From contig NZ_FOLY01000004.1 in the NCBI RefSeq assembly GCF_900112585.1, forward strand, positions 473,505 through 537,504: a stretch of 64,000 bases of DNA, written 5' to 3'. The notes beneath the pieces are model-generated. The model did no database searches. It had not been told where the DNA came from and saw nothing but the letters and a program-made list of their open reading frames with translations. Origin of the DNA: Kushneria avicenniae. Lineage in GTDB: Bacteria; Pseudomonadota; Gammaproteobacteria; Pseudomonadales; Halomonadaceae. Each line of letters begins with the position of its first letter. Positions within the stretch are counted from its first letter, which is position 1. This document shows positions 20,754 through 30,258 of this stretch, one piece after another. The translations under genes were made by a program, and so were the position numbers.

Positions 20754-21545
20754 ATGATGCGCAAGACCGTGCTGAGTGCACTGACCCTGAGCCTTGGCCT
20801 GAGTGCCTGCACCACCTCACCACTGGGACGTTCCCAGCTGTCGCTGTTTGACAGCAGTGAAATCGATCAGCAGGGCCAGCAGGCCTTCGAGGAGTATCGC
20901 CAGAGTCACCAACAGGCCACCGGCCGTGACGGAAAGTATGTGACCTGTATTGCCGATGCCATTATCGACACGCTGCCAGAAGGACAGGGCCCGTCAAAGT
21001 GGACCGTCGGGGTCTATCAGGATGACGAACCCAATGCCTTTGCGCTGCCCGGCGGCTACGTCGTCATCAATACAGGGTTGATGAAGGTTGCCAAAAATCA
21101 GGACCAGATCGCGACAGTCGTCGGCCATGAAATGGCCCACGTGCTGGCCAACCACGCCAATGAACGCACCTCGACCCAGTCACTGACCAGCACAGGCGTG
21201 GGCGTGGTGCAATCCGTGACCGGCAGCAATGCGCTGGGCCAGCTGCTGGGTGCCGGCGCCCAGTATGGGGTCCTGCTCCCCTATTCCCGCCGCCAGGAGA
21301 GTGAAGCCGACCTGCTGGGTCTGGATCTGATGGCCCGGGCCGGCTTTGACCCGAAAGCCAGTATCAATCTGTGGCAGAACATGGCCGCCGCCTCGCAGGG
21401 CGAACCGCCGGCATGGGCCTCGACCCATCCCAACAACGGGGCCCGCAGTGAAGCCCTTGAAGGCCGTATGCAGAGCGCGATCAAGCTCTCCGAGCAGGCC
21501 CATGCGGCAGGCCACAACCCCAGCTGCGCCAGTCTCAACTCCTGA
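20754..21545 (+). CDS. M48 family metallopeptidase lipoprotein (LoiP-like)
   Basis: Periplasmic zinc protease tethered to the outer membrane. 263 residues: lipobox LGLSAC with Cys19, zinc motif HEMAH at residues 125-129, third ligand in SEADLLGLDLM, and STHPN near the C terminus, all typical of the YggG/LoiP group of quality-control proteases. ACAGGAG lies ten bases before the ATG; a second ATG three bases later is also possible. Convergent with aroE; a hairpin without T-tract (21552-21579) overlaps the aroE stop. Confidence 0.88.
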   Translation: MMRKTVLSALTLSLGLSACTTSPLGRSQLSLFDSSEIDQQGQQAFEEYRQSHQQATGRDGKYVTCIADAIIDTLPEGQGPSKWTVGVYQDDEPNAFALPGGYVVINTGLMKVAKNQDQIATVVGHEMAHVLANHANERTSTQSLTSTGVGVVQSVTGSNALGQLLGAGAQYGVLLPYSRRQESEADLLGLDLMARAGFDPKASINLWQNMAAASQGEPPAWASTHPNNGARSEALEGRMQSAIKLSEQAHAAGHNPSCASLNS

Positions 21546-21560
21546 CCACAGGCGGGCCGG

Positions 21561-22382
21561 TCAGCGAAGATCGGCCCGCAACGCTTCCAGTACCGGGGTG
21601 GTATCAGGGCGCGTACCACGCCAGAGATACCAGGATTCAGCCGCCTGACCGACCAGCATACCGAGCCCGTCCACACAGCGCACGCCGTGGCGCTGCGCCC
21701 ACTGCAGGAAGACGGTCGGTGTGGCGCCATACATCATGTCGTAGGCCAGCGCCCCCTCGTTGAAAAGAATCTCGGGCAGCGGCGGCAGCGCACCGGCAAG
21801 GCTGGCACTGGTGGCATTGATCACAAGATCAAAAGTGCCCTCGATCGCCTCAAACCCACAGCCACGTATATGGCCCATCGCATCGAAAAGCTCGGCCAGC
21901 GCCGTGGCCTTTTCTACCGTTCGATTGGCAACGACCAGCTCAGAAGGTCCGGTCGCCAGCAGGGGGCCAAGCACGCCACGTACGGCACCGCCTGCCCCCA
22001 GCACCAGAATGCGCGCATCGGCCAGGGGCGCCTCAAGCCTTTTAAGATCCAGCAGCAGTCCGGCGCCATCGGTGTTGTCACCGATCACCTCACCGCTGTC
22101 GCCAACCATCAGCGTATTGACGGCGCCGGCCTGTCGCGCCCGATCGCTCAATTGATCCGCCAGTACGGCTGCCTGCTGCTTGAAGGGCACCGTGACGTTG
22201 GCGCCACGCCCCCCTTCGCTGACAAAAGCGCGCCATCCGCCTTGAAAGTCATCAACCGGCGCCAGACGCGCGTCATAGCGCACCGCATCTCCCAGCTGCT
22301 CGGCAAAGCCTGAATGGATCTGCGGCGATCTTGAATGCGCAATGGGGTTGCCGAACACGGCGTAAAGCGGGACGTCACTCAT
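21561..22382 (-). CDS. aroE: Shikimate dehydrogenase
   Basis: NADPH-dependent reduction of 3-dehydroshikimate in aromatic amino acid synthesis. 273 residues from the ATG at 22382 ([20 protein letters not shown]). Substrate-binding residues are in NPIAHSRSP and NVTVPFK, the dinucleotide loop is GAGGAVRGV, and NADP-binding ANRT follows. The ATG overlaps the hemF stop (ATGA), so the two are translationally coupled. Confidence 0.96.
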   Translation of the reverse strand: MSDVPLYAVFGNPIAHSRSPQIHSGFAEQLGDAVRYDARLAPVDDFQGGWRAFVSEGGRGANVTVPFKQQAAVLADQLSDRARQAGAVNTLMVGDSGEVIGDNTDGAGLLLDLKRLEAPLADARILVLGAGGAVRGVLGPLLATGPSELVVANRTVEKATALAELFDAMGHIRGCGFEAIEGTFDLVINATSASLAGALPPLPEILFNEGALAYDMMYGATPTVFLQWAQRHGVRCVDGLGMLVGQAAESWYLWRGTRPDTTPVLEALRADLR

Positions 22383-23305
22383 GCCTGATCGACCTCCTCG
22401 AGCCATTCGCGCGCATGCAGGTAGTGCGCGTACAGCTCGGCCTCGGGGGAGCCCTCTTCGGGCTGATACTGATAGGCCCAGTACGCTACCGGCGGCATCG
22501 ACATCAAAATCGATTCGGTGCGGCCACCGCTTTGCAGCCCGAACAGCGTACCGCGGTCATACACCAGGTTAAATTCGACGTAGCGCCCGCGTCGGTAGTT
22601 CTGGAAATGACGCTCCCGTTCCCCCCAGGGCGTATCGCGGCGTTTTTCGACGATCGGCAGATAGGCGGGCACGAAGGCTTCGGCTACCGCCTGCTGGAAG
22701 GCAAAACTCTGCTCGAAGCCCTCCTCGTTGACGTCATCGAAGAACAGCCCGCCAACACCGCGAGTCTCATCGCGGTGCTTGAGATAAAAATACTCATCGC
22801 ACCAGCGCTTGTAGTGGAGATAGACGTCGTCGCCGAAAGGAGTACAGGCGTCACGGATGGTACGATGCCAGTGAATGACATCCTCAAGCACCGGATAGTA
22901 CGGCGTCAGATCGATGCCACCGCCAAACCACCAGACCGGTGGCTCCCCTTCCTTTTCGGCGATGAAAAAACGAACGTTGCCGTGCGTCGTCGGCAGGTGC
23001 GGATTGCTCGGGTGCAGGACCCAGGAGACCCCGACGGCGTGAAAACTGCGTCCGGACAGCTCCGGGCGGGCCGCCGATGCTGAAGGTGGCAGGTTTTCAC
23101 CGAAGACATGCGAGAAGTTGACGCCGCCCTTTTCAAACACGGCGCCCTCGGTCATCACGCGGGAGCGGCCGCCACCGCCATCCTCGCGCGTCCAGGCATC
23201 TTCCACGAAATCGGCGTGGCCATCGGCCCCGGCCAGCGCCTGACAGAGCCGATCCTGAAAGTCCAGCAGGTAGCGTTTTACCCTTTCGAGATAGGCATGT
23301 GACAC
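22379..23305 (-). CDS. hemF: Oxygen-dependent coproporphyrinogen III oxidase
   Basis: Converts coproporphyrinogen III to protoporphyrinogen IX in heme synthesis. 308 residues, complete. Family segments include [29 protein letters not shown] strands, [14 protein letters not shown] and [14 protein letters not shown]. It starts with GTG at 23305 preceded by GGAGAG. The tsaC-hemF-aroE order is common in gammaproteobacteria. Confidence 0.96.
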   Translation of the reverse strand: MSHAYLERVKRYLLDFQDRLCQALAGADGHADFVEDAWTREDGGGGRSRVMTEGAVFEKGGVNFSHVFGENLPPSASAARPELSGRSFHAVGVSWVLHPSNPHLPTTHGNVRFFIAEKEGEPPVWWFGGGIDLTPYYPVLEDVIHWHRTIRDACTPFGDDVYLHYKRWCDEYFYLKHRDETRGVGGLFFDDVNEEGFEQSFAFQQAVAEAFVPAYLPIVEKRRDTPWGERERHFQNYRRGRYVEFNLVYDRGTLFGLQSGGRTESILMSMPPVAYWAYQYQPEEGSPEAELYAHYLHAREWLEEVDQA

Positions 23306-23367
23306 GGTGTCTCTCCAGCAGGGTCATGACCGTGCCCCGGCCATGACGAACGTTTAGGCAGGCAAGG

Positions 23368-23943
23368 CTAGTCGCGCAGCACGTCGTTGGTCAGCAGATC
23401 ACGAATCTCACTGGGGCGCGTTCGCCCGCCCAGTGGCCCATCCACCACGAGCACCCGATCGTCGAACACCTGCCTGATCGCTTCGGCGCTCAGACAGGGA
23501 GCCTCGCTGGCCCGATTGGCCGAGCTCGAGACCAGCGGGCCGCCAAAGGCGTCGCACAGCGCACGCACCAGAGGATGATCGCTGACCCGCAGCGCCACAC
23601 TGGAATGCTCACCGCGCACCAGCGGATGCGCCCGACCATTGTCCGGCACCAGCCAGCTCACCGGCCCGGGCCAGCTGGCCCTGAGTCGCAACAGATACGT
23701 ATCATCCAGGCCAGCCAGCCAGGGCTCGAACTGTTCGATGCCTGATGCAATCAGAATCAACCCCTTGGCCGGGTCGCGCGCCTTGAGCGCCAGAAGACGC
23801 TCCAGCGCTTCGGTGTTGTCGGGATCACAGCCCAATCCCCAGACGGCTTCGGTCGGATAGGCCACGACGCCACCCTGGCCGAGATAATCGACGGCGACGT
23901 CAAGTGGCGGCTGAACATGGGAGAAGTCAGAAGGTGAAGACAT
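23368..23943 (-). CDS. tsaC: Threonylcarbamoyl-AMP synthase TsaC
   Basis: First step of tRNA t6A37 synthesis, from threonine, bicarbonate and ATP. 191 residues against 190 in E. coli. The YrdC fold is visible: GGVVAYPTEAVWGLGCDP, KARDPAKGLILIAS, and SSANRASEAPC near the C terminus. I chose the ATG at 23943; a TTG at 23967 is in frame but adds no homology. The product of tcdA (37.2 kb) later cyclises t6A. Confidence 0.94.
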   Translation of the reverse strand: MSSPSDFSHVQPPLDVAVDYLGQGGVVAYPTEAVWGLGCDPDNTEALERLLALKARDPAKGLILIASGIEQFEPWLAGLDDTYLLRLRASWPGPVSWLVPDNGRAHPLVRGEHSSVALRVSDHPLVRALCDAFGGPLVSSSANRASEAPCLSAEAIRQVFDDRVLVVDGPLGGRTRPSEIRDLLTNDVLRD

Positions 23944-23985
23944 GCTGCTTGAATACCGTTGCCCCAATCAGGGGGGCAGTGTATC

Positions 23986-25137
23986 TCATGCCAGCCTGCG
24001 GACCCAGCCACCGGCAACCTGCGCGGCCCAGCCGTCGAGCTCCAGCATGAGCAGGCGCGACTGTAGTGCAGCGATGGGCTCGCCGGTACGCTCGACCAGC
24101 GCATCGACCGGCACGGGATCATGATCAAGCAGCGGCCACAGCGGGTCATCCGGTGCAGATGGATCAACCGGTGCCTCATGACCGGACGCTACCGGCAGAG
24201 CCTGTGGTGAAGAGAGGTCCTTCGGGGCAATACTGCCGGTCTGCCAGGTGCGCTCTGGCAGCTCCTGAAGGATATCGTCCAGACAGGTCACCAGCCGGGC
24301 GCCTTCGCGAATCAGCCACAGACAGCCGCGCGCCTGCGGGTTATGCAGCGAGCCGGGCAGCGCAAAGACCTCCCGGTTCTGCTCCGTGGCCAGCCTTGCA
24401 CTCACCAGAGAGCCGCTGGCCATGGCCGCCTCGACCACCAGCACGCCCAGCGACAAGCCGGTAATGATCCGGTTACGCCGGGGAAAATGCTGTGGATGTG
24501 CCCGCGTACCCGGCGGGTGCTCGGACAGCAGCAGCCCGCCCTGGTCCAGCAGTTGCTGGCGCAGGCGGGCATGCGTTCGCGGATAGAGCACATCGACACC
24601 GCAGCCCAGCACCGCCACGGTGGCACCATGGGCTTCCAGCGCACCATGATGGGCGCAGCCATCCACTCCCAGCGCCAGCCCGCTGATCACCCCATAGCCG
24701 GCACCGGCCATGTCACGCGCCAGTCGCCAGGCATTGTCCTGCCCTTCACGCGTGGGCCGGCGCGTGCCCACCACCGCTAGCGATGGCAGAGCCAGCGCCT
24801 CAAGTGCCCCCCATGCCCACAGCACCGGCGGCGGGTCGGGCAGCTCCTCGAGCAGAGCCGGCCAGGCCATATGGTCCGGCGTCAACAGATGATGACTCGC
24901 ATCCTGTTCCAGCCATGCCATGGCCGCCGCGACCCTGGCGTGCAGCGGCCCCTGTCCGGGCACCTGCAGATAGTGACGCATCATCTGCGCCGCCTCCGCG
25001 GGCAGGCGAGCCAGCCAGCCCTCGGGCCAGACGGGTGCGGCCTGTCGAAGGGTCATCAGCCGGCGCGCCCCGACCCGCGGCAGCATCGACAGCGCCAGCC
25101 ACTCATGAGGCGTCTGCAGATGGGTAATCTCAGTCAT
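23986..25137 (-). CDS. dprA: DNA-protecting protein DprA (Smf)
   Basis: Binds incoming single-stranded DNA and loads RecA during transformation. 383 residues from the ATG at 25137. The Rossmann-like core has VVGTRRPTREGQ, GLALGVDGCAHHGAL, FPRRNRIITGLS and VVEAAMASGSL; a winged-helix C terminus follows (LVERTGEPIAALQSRLLMLELDGW). Its start overlaps the stop of the upstream gene by eight bases. Present in many non-competent species, so it does not prove competence. Confidence 0.95.
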   Translation of the reverse strand: MTEITHLQTPHEWLALSMLPRVGARRLMTLRQAAPVWPEGWLARLPAEAAQMMRHYLQVPGQGPLHARVAAAMAWLEQDASHHLLTPDHMAWPALLEELPDPPPVLWAWGALEALALPSLAVVGTRRPTREGQDNAWRLARDMAGAGYGVISGLALGVDGCAHHGALEAHGATVAVLGCGVDVLYPRTHARLRQQLLDQGGLLLSEHPPGTRAHPQHFPRRNRIITGLSLGVLVVEAAMASGSLVSARLATEQNREVFALPGSLHNPQARGCLWLIREGARLVTCLDDILQELPERTWQTGSIAPKDLSSPQALPVASGHEAPVDPSAPDDPLWPLLDHDPVPVDALVERTGEPIAALQSRLLMLELDGWAAQVAGGWVRRLA

Positions 25138-26029
25138 CAAAAGGCGCTCCCAGTCGATCTCCCGTCGCCATGGGCAGCTCGGCGCGAGTGACCAGCGCAA
25201 GGCTTGTCTGCTCGAGGGTGCGCACGACCATCAACTCGCCCAGGATCCCGCCTTCAAGCGTCAGCGACTCATTGGTGACCGGGTCGGGAACAGATTGTGC
25301 TTCACCCTGTACGCGAAGGCGCATGCCGGGCGTGACCTGATGACGCCCCAGATCGATCACCACAATGTCGCGAAGGCCCACAATGCGTCCGGCGCCGGGG
25401 CGATCGATAATTCGCCCCTGGATACCGGCCGGCGCGACCTCTGGTGTCAGCTGCGCCGGGGGCGCCCAGTCATCGAGCGCCATTAGCTGCGCACCCTGAC
25501 TGACTTCATGCGGACTCTTTTCAACGGTGAGCGTTGAGAGCGGCGTGCCCTGTCGTTCCAGACGCGCCACGCCCTGGCGAATCATGACCTGCCCCAGCAC
25601 GCGGCCCTGCTCGTTTTTGAGCTGTTTGCCCGGCGTATAGAGACCAAAACGCTGCCCCGGGCGGCCCTGAACGTGACGCGCCAGCACCTGATCCCCGGCA
25701 CCGCTGATCAACCGCCCCTCGCTGCCGCTGACCACATAGGCCTGCGGCGCCTCAGGGCTGCCCTCGATGATGCGGTAGTTCATCAGCGCCTGCGACCAGG
25801 CCGAAATATCCACAGGGTCATGCGGAGTTTCCAGCGGCAGAAAGCGCAGCCGCGGCGACAGGGTCACGACGCCGCCCCGACCACCGGTTGTATCCTGGGC
25901 ATCGGCCGATGCCGCCCGGGCGGTATCGATGTCGGTCACCACGGCGGCCATCATGGCCGTTGCCAGCGCCGCAAGCGCTGCCGCGCGAACAGAACGCCTG
26001 CCTCTGCGGCGCCTTTCAAGCTGTTTCAT
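25130..26029 (-). CDS. Exported DprA-upstream protein that lacks its LysM domain
   Basis: Matches the core of the Pseudomonas LysM protein encoded between def and dprA (PA0020 type): TLSPRLRFLPLE, AYVVSGSEGRLISGAGDQVLAR, RPGAGRIVGLRDIVVIDLGR and GILGELMVVRTLEQ-SLALV. 299 residues from the ATG at 26029, with a basic N-region and a hydrophobic signal. The N-terminal LysM module (YxVxxGDTLWxIS...) of the homologue is absent: the conserved core begins about 25 residues after the signal, and neither upstream frame contains it. Likely periplasmic; function unknown. Confidence 0.72.
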   Translation of the reverse strand: MKQLERRRRGRRSVRAAALAALATAMMAAVVTDIDTARAASADAQDTTGGRGGVVTLSPRLRFLPLETPHDPVDISAWSQALMNYRIIEGSPEAPQAYVVSGSEGRLISGAGDQVLARHVQGRPGQRFGLYTPGKQLKNEQGRVLGQVMIRQGVARLERQGTPLSTLTVEKSPHEVSQGAQLMALDDWAPPAQLTPEVAPAGIQGRIIDRPGAGRIVGLRDIVVIDLGRHQVTPGMRLRVQGEAQSVPDPVTNESLTLEGGILGELMVVRTLEQTSLALVTRAELPMATGDRLGAPFDD

Positions 26030-26188
26030 GTCATCCCGGCCCTGCTGTCGGTTCCGTTGCCATCGCCTGCGCACTACAATAGGCGTCATACGGAGTGAAT
26101 CCATTCATGCATTTACGGCCGTCATACCGGCTTTCTTGACCCGATGCGGTCAGGGCCTGCCGGCGACGACCCCACAACAGATACGAAC

Positions 26189-26695
26189 ATGGCTCTACTG
26201 ACGATTCTCGAATACCCCGATGAACGCCTGCGTACCATCGCCCAGCCCGTCGAGCAGGTCGACGATGAGGTACGCCGCCTGATCGATGACATGTTTGAAA
26301 CCATGTACGACGCCCCGGGCATCGGCCTGGCCGCCACACAGGTGGATGACCATCGCCGCGTGATCGTGATGGATGTCAGCGAAGAGAAAAACCAGCCGCT
26401 GGCGCTGGTCAATCCGGAGATCACCCTGCTGGGCGAAGAACGTGAGCCGCTTCAGGAAGGCTGCCTGTCCATTCCGGAATACTACGCCGAAGTGCCCCGC
26501 GCCCTGCGAGTACATCTCAAGGCACAGGATCGAAACGGCAAGACCTATGAGCTGGAAGCCGACGGTCTGCTGGCCCACTGCATCCAGCATGAAGCGGATC
26601 ATCTGGAAGGGGTATTGTTTGTCGATTACCTCTCGCCGCTCAAACGCGACCGGGTCAAAAAGAAGATGCTCAAGCGTCAGAAAGCGGCTTCCTGA
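26189..26695 (+). CDS. def: Peptide deformylase
   Basis: Removes the formyl group from nascent N-formylmethionine. 168 residues from the ATG at 26189. All three motifs are present: [19 protein letters not shown] and [11 protein letters not shown] with the metal ligands. The frame is open to 26144 but the family begins M-(S/A)-x-L-x-ILxYPD. Divergent from the dprA operon; TACAAT at 26075-26080 may be its -10. Followed by fmt and rsmB. Confidence 0.97.
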   Translation: MALLTILEYPDERLRTIAQPVEQVDDEVRRLIDDMFETMYDAPGIGLAATQVDDHRRVIVMDVSEEKNQPLALVNPEITLLGEEREPLQEGCLSIPEYYAEVPRALRVHLKAQDRNGKTYELEADGLLAHCIQHEADHLEGVLFVDYLSPLKRDRVKKKMLKRQKAAS

Positions 26696-26777
26696 ACCCG
26701 CCGACCGGTCACCGCCGACTGCCCATCATCACCATCAGCGCCCCCAGCAGGGCGCTGACGTTTTTCAGGACCATGCC

Positions 26778-27743
26778 ATGCCCAGCCCCCTTCGCATCGC
26801 CTTTGCCGGGACACCGGACTTTGCCGCCGAGCATCTGCGCGCGCTACTCGACAGCCATCACGAGGTGGTGTGTGTCTACACCCAGCCCGACCGCCCCGCC
26901 GGTCGCGGGCGCCGCCTGACACCGTCACCGGTCAAGGCGCTGGCACTGGAATATGACCTGCCCGTCCATCAGCCTGAAAGGCTGAAAACGCCGGATACCC
27001 ATGCGCCGCTGATCGAGGCCGACATCGATGTCCTGGTTGTGGTCGCCTACGGGCTGATCCTGCCACGCGCCGTGCTCGATATTGCCCGCATGGGCGCCAT
27101 CAACGTGCACGCCTCCCTCCTGCCGCGCTGGCGCGGTGCGGCGCCGATTCAGCGCGCCATCGAAGCAGGCGATCGCGACACCGGCGTGACCATCATGGCC
27201 ATGGACGAAGGACTCGACACCGGCGACATGCTGCTGACGACCCGCACACCCATCGACGACACGACCACGGCCGCCACGCTGCATGATCAGCTGGCCCAAC
27301 AGGGCGCCGTTGCCCTGATCGAAGCGCTTGGTCGCCTGAGCGACCATCAGCTGCCGGCCATTCCCCAGCCTGAAGAGGGCGTGACCTACGCCGCCAAGAT
27401 GAGCAAGGCCGAGGCGCAGCTTGATTTCACTCAAAGCGCGACGACGCTGTCACAGCGCGTGCGGGCGTTTAATCCTTTTCCGGTGGCCTGGACAACCCTG
27501 AGCGACGAGACACTGCGCATCTGGGGGGCAGAAGCACGCGCGGCGCGCGGCGCCGAGCTCAAGGCCGCACCGGGTCAGCTGCTGGAGGCCGAGCCGGATG
27601 CCCTGTGCGTGGCCTGCGGCGAGGGGGTACTTCGTATCACTTCCGCCCAGTTGCCGGGCGGCAAGGCACTGTCGGCCCAGGAACTGCTCAACAGCCGACG
27701 CGACCGGTTCGCGCCCGGCACACGACTGGGAGTCAAACAATGA
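26778..27743 (+). CDS. fmt: Methionyl-tRNA formyltransferase
   Basis: Formylates initiator Met-tRNA using 10-formyl-THF. 321 residues from the ATG at 26778 with TCAGGA upstream; the longer frame back to 26373 overlaps def and is spurious. The catalytic region is NVHASLLPRWRGAAPIQRAI with a following MDEGLDTGDML; a C-terminal OB-like domain (about 208-321) binds tRNA. Overlaps rsmB by four bases. Confidence 0.97.
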   Translation: MPSPLRIAFAGTPDFAAEHLRALLDSHHEVVCVYTQPDRPAGRGRRLTPSPVKALALEYDLPVHQPERLKTPDTHAPLIEADIDVLVVVAYGLILPRAVLDIARMGAINVHASLLPRWRGAAPIQRAIEAGDRDTGVTIMAMDEGLDTGDMLLTTRTPIDDTTTAATLHDQLAQQGAVALIEALGRLSDHQLPAIPQPEEGVTYAAKMSKAEAQLDFTQSATTLSQRVRAFNPFPVAWTTLSDETLRIWGAEARAARGAELKAAPGQLLEAEPDALCVACGEGVLRITSAQLPGGKALSAQELLNSRRDRFAPGTRLGVKQ

Positions 27744-29077
27744 GCCGTCAACGCGCCTCAAGGACCGGACGCGCCCTCGGCGTGCGCGCCCATGCCGCCC
27801 GGGCGCTGGCACTGGTGCTCAATCAGCGCGGCGCCCTGTCCAGTGATGTTCCCGAAGGGATCGCACCGCGCGATCACGGGCTCTACCGGGCGCTGTGCTT
27901 TGGCGTCTGCCGCGCCCTGCCCCAGCTCGAGGCCATCGCCGCGACACTTTTGAAATCGCCGTTCAAGCAGCGCGACCAGGACATCCACGCCCTGCTGCTG
28001 ATCGGGCTGTACCAGCTCTTTCACATGCGTATTCCGACGCATGCGGCCGTAGGAGAAACCGCCGGCGGCGCGCGCGAGCTCAACAAGGAGTGGGCCACCC
28101 GGGTGCTCAACGGCTGCCTGCGCCGCGCCGACCGCGAACGCGATACACTGTTGACTGCCGTCGAGCAGACCCCATCGGTTGCGCACTGGCACCCGCAGTG
28201 GCTGCTGGACCGACTCGAAAAGGCCTGGCCGGATCAGTGGCGCGATATCGCGGCGGCCAATAACGTGCCCGGCCCCATGACGGTGCGCGTCAATCGCCAG
28301 CATCAATCCCGTACCGCGTGGCTCGAGCGACTTGAAGGTGCCGGCCTGGCCGCCCGGGAATGCGCCTTCAGCGAGGACGGTCTGACGCTGACCACCCCCT
28401 GTGACGTCGACCAGCTGCCGGGCTTTCAGGCAGGCGATGTCAGCGTACAGGACGAAGCCGCCCAGCTGGCCGCGGCCCTGCTGCTTGATGGTCTCGAGCC
28501 TTCTTCGACGCCGCTGCGCCTGCTGGATGCCTGCAGCGCCCCGGGCGGCAAGAGCGCACACCTGCTGGAGCGTGCACCAGACAGCGCGCTGACCGCACTG
28601 GACAGCGATGCCGGCCGCATTGAGCGCGTGCGCGAGACGCTGGCTCGTCTGACGCTGTCGGCCACGCTGGTGACCAGTGACGCCACCGACAATGACTGGT
28701 GGGACGGCACCCCCTTTGACGGCATTTTGCTGGATGCGCCCTGCTCGGGCACCGGGGTGATTCGTCGCCATCCCGACATCAAGGCGCTGCGCCGGGAAGA
28801 GGACATCGCTGAACTGGCCGTCCTGCAGGCGCGTCTGCTGGACGCGCAGTGGCAGCGTCTGGCACCGGGGGGCCGGCTGCTCTATGCCACCTGTTCGGTG
28901 CTGCCGGAGGAGAACGCCGATCAGATGACGGCGTTTCTGGCCCGCACCGCCGATGCCCGTGCCCTGCTGATCACGGCCGACTGGGGCCAGCCCAGCGGTG
29001 ACGGCCGCCAGTTGATGCCGACCGTCGACGGTCACGACGGCTTTTTCTATGCGCTGCTGGAAAAACGCGCCGGCTGA
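27740..29077 (+). CDS. rsmB: 16S rRNA (cytosine-967-C5)-methyltransferase RsmB
   Basis: SAM-dependent methylation of C967 in 16S rRNA. 445 residues from an ATG that overlaps the fmt stop (ATGA). The N-terminal NusB-like domain (about 1-145) includes RALCFGVCRALPQL. The Rossmann catalytic domain has DACSAPGGKSAH and the two conserved cysteines in DAPCSGTGVIRRHPDIK and YATCSVLPEEN. In E. coli trkA follows directly; here two genes intervene. Confidence 0.96.
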   Translation: MSRQRASRTGRALGVRAHAARALALVLNQRGALSSDVPEGIAPRDHGLYRALCFGVCRALPQLEAIAATLLKSPFKQRDQDIHALLLIGLYQLFHMRIPTHAAVGETAGGARELNKEWATRVLNGCLRRADRERDTLLTAVEQTPSVAHWHPQWLLDRLEKAWPDQWRDIAAANNVPGPMTVRVNRQHQSRTAWLERLEGAGLAARECAFSEDGLTLTTPCDVDQLPGFQAGDVSVQDEAAQLAAALLLDGLEPSSTPLRLLDACSAPGGKSAHLLERAPDSALTALDSDAGRIERVRETLARLTLSATLVTSDATDNDWWDGTPFDGILLDAPCSGTGVIRRHPDIKALRREEDIAELAVLQARLLDAQWQRLAPGGRLLYATCSVLPEENADQMTAFLARTADARALLITADWGQPSGDGRQLMPTVDGHDGFFYALLEKRAG

Positions 29078-29188
29078 TAAACGCCCTCGACGCGCATCGG
29101 CAACAAGCTTTCACACGTTGGCGCTTGTCAGATGGGCAGGCGCCTTCGATACTGAAAGTCATTCTGATTGCCGGATACCTGACGCTGC

Positions 29189-29878
29189 ATGGCCCACTCA
29201 CATCACGAACCCGATATGTTCGAAAGGCCGCCGATCGATCAGTGCGCTTTGATCGTGGTGGATATGCAGGTGGATTTCATGCCCGGCGGGGCGCTGCCCT
29301 GCAGCCGGGGCCATGAAATCATCAAGGGGATTCAGCAGGCCATGATCAGCGGCGAGTACGGCCATATCGTGGCGACTCAGGACTGGCATCCGGCCGGTCA
29401 CATCTCCTTTGCCAGCAGTCATGCCAACCTTCAGAGCTTCGAGTCGATCGATCTTTATGGCGAGATGCAGACGCTCTGGCCGGATCATTGCGTGCGGGCA
29501 ACGCCCGGTGCCGTACTCGATACGCGTCTCGACTGGTCGCTGGCCGATGTCATCATCCGCAAGGGCAGCGACCCACGCGTGGACAGCTACAGCGCCTTTC
29601 GTGACAACCTCGGCCCGAAGGGCACCCGACCCTCGACCGGCCTTGCCGGCTGGCTTGAGGAGCGAGGCGTGACCGAGGTCTCCGTCTGCGGACTGGCGCG
29701 AGAGGTGTGTGTGCTCTGGACGGCCGAGGACGCCCGCGCCGCGGGCTTTGACACCCGATTTCTCTGGTCGCTGACGCGTCCGGTGTCCTTTGACAGTGAC
29801 ACCGCAACGTATCAGCGACTGGAACACGGCGGTATCGCGATCGTCGATACCACCTCCATGGACCCCCCTGACGACTGA
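29189..29878 (+). CDS. pncA: Nicotinamidase/pyrazinamidase PncA
   Basis: Hydrolyses nicotinamide to nicotinate for NAD salvage. 229 residues. The isochorismatase-fold triad is visible: Asp25 in [12 protein letters not shown], Lys in [16 protein letters not shown], and the nucleophilic Cys in [10 protein letters not shown]. The metal-site HxxxH equivalent is in [11 protein letters not shown], and TLWPDHCV is conserved. The start is uncertain: neither 29189 nor 29216 has a good ribosome binding site. It lies between rsmB and a dodecin gene. Confidence 0.9.
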   Translation: MAHSHHEPDMFERPPIDQCALIVVDMQVDFMPGGALPCSRGHEIIKGIQQAMISGEYGHIVATQDWHPAGHISFASSHANLQSFESIDLYGEMQTLWPDHCVRATPGAVLDTRLDWSLADVIIRKGSDPRVDSYSAFRDNLGPKGTRPSTGLAGWLEERGVTEVSVCGLAREVCVLWTAEDARAAGFDTRFLWSLTRPVSFDSDTATYQRLEHGGIAIVDTTSMDPPDD

Positions 29879-29912
29879 AGTGCACAGGGGCCACGTTAAA
29901 GGAAAAAACACC

Positions 29913-30119
29913 ATGAGCGATCATGTCTACAAGTCTGTCGAACTGACCGGCTCTTCCGAGACCAGCATCGAGGAAGCCGTCCAGAACGCGCTGACCAAGG
30001 CCAGCGAGACGATTCAGAACATGCAGTGGTTCCAGGTCACCGAGACCCGCGGCCACATCGAAAACGGCGCTGTCGGTCACTGGCAGGTCAGCATCAAGGT
30101 CGGTTTCACCCTCGAGTGA
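29913..30119 (+). CDS. Dodecin family flavin-binding protein
   Basis: 68 residues, the usual dodecin length. These proteins form hollow dodecamers that store riboflavin or FMN. Family features: N terminus [19 protein letters not shown], the flavin-stacking Trp in [15 protein letters not shown], and the final beta strand [20 protein letters not shown] lies upstream of the ATG. It follows pncA by 34 bp and ends in a terminator, so the two probably share a transcript. Confidence 0.93.
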   Translation: MSDHVYKSVELTGSSETSIEEAVQNALTKASETIQNMQWFQVTETRGHIENGAVGHWQVSIKVGFTLE

Positions 30120-30126
30120 TCCCCGC

Positions 30127-30159
30127 GCGGCAGCCGTCTTCCGGCTGCCGCTCTGTTTT
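30127..30159 (+). terminator. Terminator after dodecin
   Basis: Perfect 10-bp stem (30127-30136 with 30142-30151, loop TCTTC) followed by TCTGTTTT. It separates pncA-dodecin from trkA. Confidence 0.82.
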
Positions 30160-30258
30160 CCCGCCGCCGACAACCCCTGCTCCGCCCTTCCCCTGGTCGC
30201 CATTTGGTGCCAACATCCGCGCCATTGATCCTGTCCCATCACCCTTCGGATCGCAGTC

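Noticed and set aside
26373..26777. N-terminal extension of fmt overlapping def
   Set aside because: The extension is out of frame with def, lacks homology, and the fmt start at 26778 has a good ribosome binding site.
27758..29035. 425-codon open frame antisense to rsmB
   Set aside because: Shadow of a conserved gene; composition is typical of a complementary frame.
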